Assembly: GCF_014839805.1 (NCBI RefSeq)
Contig: NC_051124.1
Span: forward strand, 8,866,001 to 8,930,000
Direction: 5' to 3'
Source of the DNA: Manduca sexta
Taxonomy: Eukaryota > Arthropoda > Insecta > Lepidoptera > Sphingidae
Length of the DNA stretch: 64,000 bases
Below are positions 35,273-47,200 of the stretch, in pieces (within the stretch, counting starts at the first letter, position 1; every line of letters starts with the position of its first letter). The notes below the pieces were generated by a model. It had not been told where the DNA came from. It did no database searches and saw only the letters and a list, made by a program, of their open reading frames with translations. A program made the translations under genes and the position numbers.

Positions 35273-38200
35273 CTGAAACAATGATACAAATATTTTCTTT
35301 ATACGACGAAACATATTTTGAAATACGCATAAAAACAGCCGCAAATCAAAAAAAAGAAAATATGAATAAATGATCGTGTTGCTAGCTTTTAAGCGAAAAG
35401 AGTGAGCATTTTAAATAGAGAAGACTAAATTATCGTGTCCGCCTAAAATTCACTGACGGAAATATTTCGTTTGTGTTTTGGAAACTTTTACGGATTTTAC
35501 TTTAACGACATTTGTGTTTTGATAATTTTGTGTGTATTCCGCCCCATGATATGATAGGAAGCGGGCCATCATCATATCGGGCACAAGTTTCATACTTACT
35601 TCGCGGTAATACTGAGGAAATAAACCCAATATAATTTTGCCCAATCTAGTCTTCAAACCCGAGACCTCAGCACTGCAATGGTACCCTAATGCAACTACGC
35701 CACGGAGGCAGTCAAATTGTTTAACCATTAAAGCATCGGAATGTTTGCCGGCAAACATGACAGCTACATGACATTACGCGTGTCACGGAAAAATAACTTT
35801 ATTATATAGTATATACTTTTTGTACAACAAAATATATATTATTTGAATATATTTATTTCTCCACTTTTAACATAAAAAAAGCTATAATTTCGAAACGGGA
35901 TAAGATAATGAAATGCTTGTTAGGCCAAAATATGCGCCATGTTTTGGGCAACACAAAAGTGATGAAAGTCCAAAATGGCCAAAATCCGAGTTATTTAGTT
36001 CTCCACCTACAACGACGATATATAATGTGATAAAAATGATACTCACAATATTCTGTTTGAGCAGGTCGAGCTTGTCGTTCTTGAGGCGGCACACCTCCTG
36101 CCGCAGCAGGTCGTCGGCGGCGCGGCGCGGCGCTCCCCGCGCGCCGCGCACCCCGCGCCCGCGCACCCCGCCTCCGCGGACGACATCGACTCCAGCCCCG
36201 TGTCGCTGTCCACGTACAACGCGCCTGGGGACGGACGATAACATTAATTCGTTGGTAAGGAACTACTTAATAGCTGAATACGGATAATTGAATAATTCTA
36301 TTACCTAAAACTAGCGCGTAGAATACATTCACATGTGTTAGTGAAGACATACGTAATGACAACGCAATGCTCACGCATCAACGAAGTTAAAGAATATAAC
36401 ATGATGTTTGCATCACATTATATCTCTACAACTATAATACTATATTATGATGTCATTTTAACTTTGCGTAAAATAGGGTGTCAATATTGTGAACGTGCCA
36501 GCTTTAGTTAACCAAACTATTAATGTATGCGCAGGAGCGGTTAAAATGATAGCTTATCAAATAGCCGTCTTGATACACCATACGGTAATGTATGTGAATA
36601 CGCGTTTTGCGACCATTTTGGCGGGAAAATTGTTTATATAAGTTTAGAAAGATATTGGGTACGTCATTGATCATTTAACCGCCCGTGCTTGATCACTAAT
36701 TATAATAATTTGTATACATTTGTCACAGTTACGCTACGTTAGTTTTGGAAACGCTGCATAACTATCACAAAGTAAAACATTTGCAAGAAAGTGATTACAT
36801 ACACATTTATTCTATATCTATAAAATACAGTGCAATAAATATAAATTAATGTGCGTTATAATGATGTAAAATAGTTATTTCGTTATTTTTTTTTCCTACG
36901 AAGATTTTATTAATAGTTTTTATGATCATAATATCGTACCTTTGTAGGTAAACAAAATGTGGTCCTTCGAGCCAGTTAGTAATCTTATCGTTTTCAGACT
37001 TTTGGGAAAAAAACTCTAAAAAATTATCTTTAATTGTATCAATTTTATTTTTATAACAGTCATTTATTCTTATTTATCGTTATTTTTTAATAATATTAAA
37101 TGCACTAATATCTTTATAATATGTAAGTATATTTATAACGATAAAATCTATTTGACATCTCGAGAAGCAAACAATAACAATATTTATAATCAAATTTAAT
37201 AACCATAATTCAAATAATAATTGTATGCCTTTATTGCACATTGAAAGCTTTTATGTAAATACCAGTTATATTTTGAAGATACTACATAAAATATACAGGA
37301 TTTGTAAAATAGGGCCATGCATTCATAACATAAGACACTAATACAACATAAATGCTATTTACAACGAAAACTACAGGACTAACCTGTTGCACTTTTACCA
37401 CAACTCAGCCAGTCCTTGTCGTCTAATTGGAAAATAATTTATGTTACAAACAATCCTAAAAATCTTAAAAATAGAACTTATGACGGAACCAGTTGTAGAG
37501 GTCATTTTGGCTTCTACAGTAACGATGTTGTAAGTTATGTATTCGTGATATCTTCCATGCAAATGGAATTTAGTGATTTAACTAATTTTATGATAAATGT
37601 CAGATTACTTTTTAAGAAGTCTGAGTGAAATTTATTTGATTTAATGGATTCTACTATCGTTGTTAGTCCATGAAAAACTTAGTAATAATTAATAAATATT
37701 TCGTCGATATCGATATGACGCTTCGCCATCAGTATTTCTACACTATTTACTATTATATAATTATCAGGGCAGATAATAGCATTCAGATCCACAAATTTAA
37801 AAAATCCATCCAAACTCTCACCTGTACATTGAGTTCATTATTCAAATTATCATATCGAATTAAACATCATATCGATATCAAAGAAAAATAATCGATTCCA
37901 ACTAACCAAGTGGGTCCAGATCGACTGAGTTGAGGCTGGAGTCGTCGCTGTGCGTCTGGTCGTTGAGCTGCGGCGGCGCGGCGCGTGACGTCACGTCGGG
38001 GCTGGAGTCGGCGGAGGCGGCGGACGCGCCCGACCCGCCCGCGGACCGCACCGACATCGCCGACGCTGATGACGACGCTAGCGATGACTTTGAACGACCG
38101 CTCTGAAATCATAGGGTTCATTATAGTTTCGATTCTTTTCCACTGAATGCTTGACATGTTATCCGCTAACATGACAGTTACATGACATTATAATACAGCT

Positions 38201-41200
38201 ACGCGTGTCACGGGAATATAACCTTATTATTTACATAATTAAACAAACCTTATTATGTAAATAATAAGGTTATATTCCTGTGACACGCGTAACTGTCATG
38301 TAATGTCATGTAAATGTCATGTAACTGTCATGTTAGCCGGCTATCATGTCAAGCATTCATTGGTTTTGGTAATGTAGTATGTTACAACATTTTTATTACT
38401 TTAATTTGGTTCTCTTAAGTCCGAAAGCCATAGTGGCCGTATAGTCATAGTGGGGATCAGCCTGTGTATACGCAGTTTCGATCAGGCTGTCATAATTGTA
38501 TCGACGAATGAGAAATAATCATCTCTAGCTAATCGATACTCTAGACGCCAATATATTTACCATCGGGTTACAGTGAGGTCATTTTCCTATGTCCATATAC
38601 CTATAATTGGTATATTCGATAATGCTAGCTGTTCGAATAGGCACTGGCAATGCCACGAAATTAATGAATTTCATTTGTTTTTTTAACGCCTCATATCCTG
38701 TTGCTGCCAACAATCTTTTGTTTCTACAAGAGACAAAGAAATGGGGTCAACGATTTTTCGCTGCAATTTTTTTACAGGTATTGTTTTGTTTAAGATTATT
38801 ATGTATTCAATTTTAAACTCTATTGCATTAATGTTAAAATACTTACATTAGGAGTGTGCGTTTCGTTGGGAACAAATTTGTTTTTATTGATGGGATGTTT
38901 ATTACTATCGCCTGATAAATTCGTATCCACACTGGGTGATCTGAAATTTAATAAATATAAATTTTAATAACATATTTGGAAGATTTGTTAATCAGCTTTG
39001 GTATGCAAAAGATAGTTATTTTTTTTTTAAGCGAGAGCTCATAAAAATACATGACAAATTTCGCCATCAGTAGGTACTGATAAACTTAATATACTTAATT
39101 GAAACTAAAAAAGGCCTTAAGTACCTTAGATTTATTTATTATTATTAGTCTGGTTTGGTTCCCATGTCTTATAGTATAAAAATAAGGAAAAAAATACAAG
39201 ATTACTAATGTCAGACAATACCTACCTTACTTTAGCAGTAAGTACTTTCTTCACAGAATCAATGAACTTCGTCGCAGGCCCATCTTGCTTCGGAGTGCCT
39301 TCAGGCTGCGGCGAGACCGCCCCAGGTTCGATCCTGACTCCAGGCCCGAGGAACTCCATAGTCTTAGTCTTCAAATCTTCCGCCAAGTTTTGTAATAACG
39401 ATGCCCTTGTCCTGAGCTCCAGTTGAGCAAACTTCTCAGCCTTGTAGCATGCGTTCTCGGCGTTGATTAGTTTTGTTAGAAGGAACTCTTTGAATTCGCG
39501 CCCTTTGCGGAATACCGAAGGCTGGGGGAGAGTCGGCCCGAAAAATGGTACGTCCACACGAGCGGTGACGGCCACTTTGTACCTGAAGAGAGTAAGTAGA
39601 AGTTGGTATTAAAAATTAGTCTAAAGTAGGTTAAGTTAAGGTAGGTTTTTCGAAATTAATATCTTATAAGAGAATCGAATTCTTAGAAGAAATGATGTAG
39701 AAGTTGGTATTATTATAAATTAGGTCTAAGGTAGCTTAGCTTAAAGTAGGTTTTTCGAATTTAATATCTTCGAATCGAATTCTTAGATTTATGAATTGAC
39801 ATAACAAGTAACATATTTTATTAATGTATCTGTTTTATTGTTAATAACATTACGTCAAGTAGAATGCGATATATTTTAATGTGAAGTTAATGAGACGCAT
39901 GCACCAGCAATTATTCCAATGATTCCCTGACTCATATGTTACTTAATTTAGATCTCTTTGTTATTGTTCCTTAGGACAATGATATCACATATTAATTTTA
40001 GTATAAATAACATTTCTAGAAACACTACATTTGGATGTTCACTACTACGTTTTTATTTAAGTAAAACAAATTAACAAAAGACTCTATAGCAAACATATAT
40101 TTTTTCACAATTTAGAAGTCAACGTGAATTATTAATGCCTATTTGTATATTATATTTTACTAGGTGTTGCTCGTGGCTTACTGTAGCGATAGAGTCATGT
40201 GGGTCAAGAGTGCGCATTTAAACTTTGACGCTTCATAACATCGAAAACTATTTATAGAATAAAACGAAACCATGTTAATCAGTAAAACTGTTTATTTGTC
40301 AACAATTTGGATATAAAACTATTATTAAAAATACCTTATATTTCAAGATATTATGAAAAACAAAGAACGATCCGAACACGCACGCTTACCCCGTTATAGG
40401 TAAGTGTACGCAGCATCGTGGGTAAGTGTACGCACCACTGTGTGTAAGTGTATGCAATAATAAAAAGAGATTTTAACCTATTATAGCTAGGCTTAAAAAC
40501 ATTAACAACATTTTTATTTATATGTACTTATGGTATGAATTTTCCGCTGGTTGAAGCTACACATGTTCGTGAAAATGCAGTGGTGGCAGAACTGGTCACA
40601 ATTATGTCTGTAGCTGAACATGATACAGAGGTGTCCATGATGTTTTATTTTCTTTGTTAGCGTTGGATGATGTCAATGTAAGTCCAGTAGTCAACAACAC
40701 ATTTTGTACAGGTTGACTAAATGATATAGGAGCTTTTTCAATCTGCAAAGAAGAGTCTTGCCTGGACATAGAAAGATTAAGGAATGTTGAAGGTGAAGTC
40801 GTTCCTGCACTTGCCAAAACTTCTTATGTAGGTAATGTTAGAACAGGTGGATGCTATTATGTTTGTCAAAGGCTGTGCGCGTGATGGACTTACAGCTTCT
40901 TGGATAGGTCCCTGACCTGCTTTAGTTGGAAAAGACTCTTCTACATTGTAGAAGAGCCACTGAAGAGAGATTTTGAGTTACTGAAGCTGCCGCAAAATTT
41001 TCCTCCGGGAAAATGTCCCTATCTTTTGCCCAGAATCTAGAAACTTTGATTATACCAAGTCTCTTACAGCAAAATTCGATGACGTGTTGAATCGATGCTT
41101 AATGTTATTTACTTCAGCATACTCATAAATCAACTTCTGAAGGTAATAAAGATTATCACTTTGTTTGATATATTTGTATATAGCAGTCTCTTGATCTTTG

Positions 41201-44200
41201 GTGAATGTCAAAGAAAATCGTCTCATGCTGGTGGCTGTCTTCGCAGCTTTTATACGTTTTCGCGGAGTAGTACCTTAAGTCCGACTAGATAGGCAGCTTT
41301 TCGCTTACTGGTGCCTTTTGTAATTAATAATTTGGCGGTTTCCAGCTGTTCATCTGTGACAAAGTATCCTGAACTTTCCTCTGGTAATCTCAAAGCATTT
41401 TCAATGTGTATTTGGATTCTAAAACAAAAAATAGCATCACATGTACAAAGCCATGCAAGCAGGGTAAGTGTGCGCATGCGCACACTTATACGACAAGCTT
41501 CTGCGCACACTTAATCCAAACCATTGAAACAGAATTTTAGCAATATTGTTACTTATGGGGTCATTATAACAACTCAAACACTGGCAATTATGAAACTAGA
41601 TATCAGGTAGCACTCGATTCTAAACAACATATTTCCCAAAAGTTTACACGACTAAAAAAAGATTACGTGTCAAATGGGATAAAATATCGTAAGAATTTTA
41701 GAAAAATCTTCACTTACCTGTAAAAATAAAATGGTGCGCATACGGCAGCTGTAACACAAGCGCTACACAGGACATCGCGCGGGGTACCAAAGAGGACGAA
41801 TGCCGTCCCTTAGTTATAAATCGTATTCGAGATATTTTAAATGCGCACACTTACGCGCTACGCACACTTACCCTACATTACTCTAACACTGGCTAACTAT
41901 AGCGGCTTACTGTAGCGATTTAAAACGCGACCAGGACGACCTCAGCGCCATCTATTTAAAAATTCCATTACAAATCTCATTTTTTCCCATATGACAAAAT
42001 TTCCGGGATTCAAATTAGCCTATGTGTTAATCCAGGACATGGTGTATCCGTGTGCAAAATTTCATCAAAATTATTTCAGTTGTTTCTGCGTTTACTTCTA
42101 ACAAACATCTAAACGTCCACACATCCAAATATTTTTACGAAATTACGCATATATAAACTCACATTCCACGCTAAATCTGATCATTAAAATTTGATTTTAC
42201 GTCGAATATAATTAATAATAACATTAATAACGACCATAGACTCTTAATCCAACGCATCGATTGCTGACACCACAGAGATAGGTATACATTTCTAACAGCA
42301 AAAAAATCAAAATGACTGACAAAAATACCCTAAAATGGTATCTATCGTCACGGAGGCAAAAACGAGAGCCATAATCCAAAAAGTACAAAAAAATAGTGTT
42401 AAAAATGAGAAGCATGTTAATGCGACGTGCACTGTTTGTCTTTGAAAACCTTTATAATTACAGTCAGGATTCGTTTGCATATAAATTACTGGCTAAATTA
42501 GCATTCTACTTTCCGTGCCATTTTCTCTACTTCCCGATGCAAATAACACCTCCGTCGGTGAAACGAAACTTTAAAGTTACAGACAAAATTGACGAAATCT
42601 TTTTCTTGTCCAGTATAGATATTATTGTAAAACAATAGTACCAGACTAAATTTGTAGATGGGATATTAATTTTAATCTATATGTATACAAATCCGTAATT
42701 ATACAGTGTTAAAAATGACTATATTATCAATGAATCGAAACGCGATAGATTATCGATAATCTTAAACAGTAATTGCTAACAGTTATACTCAGACCTGACC
42801 CTATACTAAGTAAAATGATTAAAAAAGCTATATTCAAAGAACCATTATCCAGAGCCGTAAAATAAAAAATATAATTACCTGGTCTCCCCGCCGGATGCCT
42901 CAATAGGCGTGACTACTATAAATGCGTGAAGGAAGTGCGAAGCAATCATGTCGGGCGTGAACGGAGTCGCCTTCTCCTGTAATCAGAGTTAACACATATT
43001 TATTGCAACTCGCCCTTGTTGAATAGAAACTAGAAGTCCTACGTTCCATTCTAATTGGTTTGTCCTATACTTTAAAATGTGTCCAATAAGGTAAAAGAGA
43101 GTATTTTACCTTATTGGAATTACTTCCGAATAATAGTCGATGTCATGAGTACCTTTGTAAAATGTGTCACAATTTGGAATACTACCTACCCTTTATATAT
43201 AAGGAATTGAAGCGTAAATCTACACAGGTAAGTACGTATATGTAGGTGTTTGTTACATGAACCATTATTACCAGATGAATACCTATTAAATGCAGGAGAT
43301 TCAGGGTCACCACATATCTAATTTGTGTAATGTACATCTAATCGAATTACTGATAGTTCAATGTAAGCTTTAACCACAGGAAATTTGAGGTTACAAGCAT
43401 ATTAAATTTGCATGTAGGCCACAAACATAATCGTAGTTCCTCCATTTGGATGGAAAGCCGACGCTTTTAACCTAAATATTCGTTTGATGAATTACAAAAA
43501 TGTACATTTTGATATTCTGTGTTACTCGATATAATAATATCAATTCATTGAATTAATATTCCATTGTTTATAAAGTTGACCAATTAAATTGAAATTTTGA
43601 AAAACATTACAAACTAGAACCTTCTTATATAAATTTTGTCTTGTTAAAATAAGACAAAAGTACTGGCTGGAAAGAAAAAAATTCTCACTATTTTAAATTT
43701 CGAATTACAATATCAATCCTTTTACTCTTTGTCCTATTTTTTTTTTCACGATTTGAATTTGGAACACGAACTGACCTGAAACACAATCGCCACTATATCG
43801 TTGCCGACGTGCCTCTTCCTCTGCAGTTGTTGCGCGTCGCCGGCTGTGTGCGGTAGAAGTGGCGCCACGTGGAACATGATCTCTCTATTGTGATGCTGCT
43901 CGTACACAGCCTCGGTACCCGTGTGACCGTTCATTATGTCGAGACCACCGCGATAGCCTGCGAAAAAATAAAACTAAGTTTAGTATTACGGGTATTAATA
44001 TTTAATTTGCGCTTTTTATTACATGGGATTTCCCCTAAATTGCCTCCCAACTTTCTTCCGGGTGCCTGAAGTAGCTAAGCCGCGTGATTCCACTATCTCA
44101 TTCATAGGTTTCCCCTGGTGTAGACTCCTACACCCAAGGGACCCTTCGCTTCCAAAAAAAAATACATAGCTGCTGAAACTTGATTTTTTAGAAAAGATTC

Positions 44201-47200
44201 AAATTTTTACGCTATCAATGATCAAACGTCAGATTGGATAATTGTAATACTTATTTTCAATGGACAATTACTAGGTTTCCTGTCTAAATATCTTTAGACG
44301 TTACCAACGTCACTTACAATGTTCACAAGACCCAAATGGGAATGCGTGACAAGTTTCGGATCCAACAAGGATTATAGACATTAATAACGTTTCTTGGCGT
44401 GGTATGGAACCAGCCCTGAACTCTGTGTAGGCAATGTGCCAGTTTGCCAGCCTTATAGGACTTGAGTGCCAAATGTCAATACAGTATGATTATTAAATAG
44501 TATAGGATAGCCAACAGAATTTGATTAAAACGTTAACTTGTGCCGTTTAGATTTCAGTTTGTTGAAGATTTGTTATGTTTTCGCAATTTTCGTCAAGTGG
44601 GTCACGATGTAAGTTAAATAAATTCTGTCGTTCATCAAATCAACTTCCATAACTTATAACTTGTATCCAAATACGAATTTAAATTGAAGATTCTTAATTC
44701 AAATATCTTCACAATATTTCAAATTATTGAAACTTAACTATACATTAAAATAGAGAATATGAAATTAAAGAAATCAGTACCCTTATGATCCTTCAGTTTA
44801 ATCTTCTGTCCAAGCATCTCCAAGAACTCGTCGAAAGCCGGCGACGTCTCGTTGTTCCCGAACAACTCTTCCTCCGTCGTCTGCCCGTACTTCTGGTACA
44901 GCACTCCGAACTTGAAGCTGTTCACCAGTACATGCTCGTCGTACGCAGCGATCAGAGTAGACGCGTTCAGACACATCACTGCCATAAAGTTCTCTACGTT
45001 CATTTGTTCGTTCAGCATCCTGGCCATTTTCAATGGTGATGGCATTATGCCTGATCCTGTGGAATTATGAATATTAAGTAGGAGAATCTAATTTCAAGAG
45101 TGAAAAGCTATTTTTAACATAGGAGCAATTTCGGTTAAGGTTTTGGACGCCTATAGATTACGCACAAGGGGTACCTTGGCTCAAAGTGAACTTGGTACGT
45201 CTATCACGGTATCCCTTGCATATACGAAGCAAATTATTGGGAAGATTGCAGGTAATACAGCCTAAATACATTTGCTAATACGTTGGGGTTAATTAGCATT
45301 TCTCTTAGAACGTAATAGGTTGATAACATGGCTCAGCAGTCACTCTGATATACTACCTCGTTTTAAAGTTGGTTCAGAGGGCCGACGAGTTCCACACAAC
45401 TCCTCCCTAACTACTCGCCGGTAGCTAACACTCGCGTTCCTTCCTACTCCACGAAAAAAAAATGGAACGATTTTGACACTCGAAAATGTAAAAAATACGA
45501 CACAAATGCCGTTTTGAGGATTAAATATTCAAACTAGCCATTTAAGATCTAAAGCAAAAAGTTTAAGTATGGGTTAAAAAATAAGAAGAGAATTCTGTTG
45601 AATGCACAACAGATACATGTATAACAATTATAGTAATGATTTAATCAAATAAATATATATTGATATACAACCATATTTATTAATTGTTGATCTATAGGAA
45701 AAAAATGAGTCCACTACGAAGATATGGTCTCTCAATGACTTCCTAAAACGTGGTACAGTTCTGATAATGATGGAGACTTAAAACATATACTACGCCCATG
45801 AGTTCACCGTCGTGGGTCTTCATTGCCAGAGATTATTTACCAAGAGATATATATGTTTTAGAAACACAATATACTCACTAGTGGTGGGTATAAGTCCATG
45901 CATGGTCTCGGTGCGGAGCCTCAGAAGTATCCTAGTGTGATCCTGGCCGGCCATGTGCTCGTTCTTCAACGACATCACCACTGGGCCCAGGTTGTCGTCG
46001 AATCCCACCAAGTTGATGTGCTCCTGGGAAAGAGACCAATAATAGAATAAATTGTTTTGAATGACGAGCCCAACTTGCCGTTAGCCTTACTTATAGTAAG
46101 CTATACGACTGCTTATAAATAGTAGAAACACCATCTTGAATTACAGTCGCCATCTTGAGACATGAGATGTTAAGTCTTATTATGTTCAGTAGTTACACTG
46201 TCTACAATGTCCTTCTAACTGCAACACAATAATGACTACACACTGCTGCTTGGCTGCAGAAATAGACATTGCGGACTACGAGACAAATCAGTACTAAGAT
46301 TTATAATACATATTTATACTATATACTTATATAAGCTTGATTGCAGCAAAAACCTGCATTAAAATGACGTAGGCTGGTTGCCCTCAACTTGACACTTCAA
46401 GTGAGTACCTCTGGCGAGGTCGTGACCTGATCTATACTCGTATATAATTATTATATAAGTTCTGAGATAGAATGATTTCATTCACTGAGTCATATTGCGA
46501 GAGATAAACTATGTCTAGTCTTAGAATTATTATAAGAATAATGTTATTTATGTTTTGATTGTAGTAAGAATTTTCATTACTCTCGTGTAGACAACTTTTC
46601 CAATAACAATTTATTTAATGGATGTTTATTAAAATTGCGAAAGTTTTTATAAACAAATAGATGATTGTTTTCAATTTCGGTCATAAAAAAAATTGTAACA
46701 CCTGAGAAAGCTGAGAAAGGATATTTATTATTCTTTACTAATAAGTGATCAGACATTTTTTTTATTGCTTTAAATGACGAGACGAGCTTGCCGTTCGCCT
46801 TATGATAAGCGATACGACCGCCCATAAACAGTAGAAACACCACCTTGAATTACAAAGTATTGTTTGGTTTTCCACTACGCTCGCCATCCTGAGACATGAG
46901 GTGTTAAGTCTTATTATGTCTAATAGTTACACTGGCTACAAAGTCCTTCAAACCGGAACACAACAGTGACTACACACTGCTGTTTAGCGGCACAAAAAGA
47001 CATTGCCGTGGTAGCTACCCAAGCGGACTCTCATGAGAGATCTACCACCAGTAAACCATAAGAATCTTATTAAACACTCTCTCTGTCTGTGGGTATAAAA
47101 GTAAAAAATTATCCAGCAAACATCGAAGAATAGTCTGGATAATTAGTAACGTAATAACAAAATCAATATTAGCCGTCAAAACAACGGTAAAATACCCCAT

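Noticed and set aside
35913..36287. 124-codon plus-strand frame with a Pro/Arg/Ser-rich end
   Set aside because: It is the antisense shadow of GC-rich Rapgap1 exon 10.
37867..38172. 101-codon minus-strand frame rich in Arg and Val
   Set aside because: It is a wrong frame of Rapgap1 exon 9; the phase-consistent frame gives the Ser/Ala linker.
40395..40455. Regularly spaced GTAAGTGTACGC words as a CRISPR-like array
   Set aside because: Eukaryotic context, only three short copies, and their place at the end of a TIR transposon explains them.
44785..45070. Plus-strand frames of 72-84 codons
   Set aside because: They are antisense shadows of Rapgap1 exon 4.
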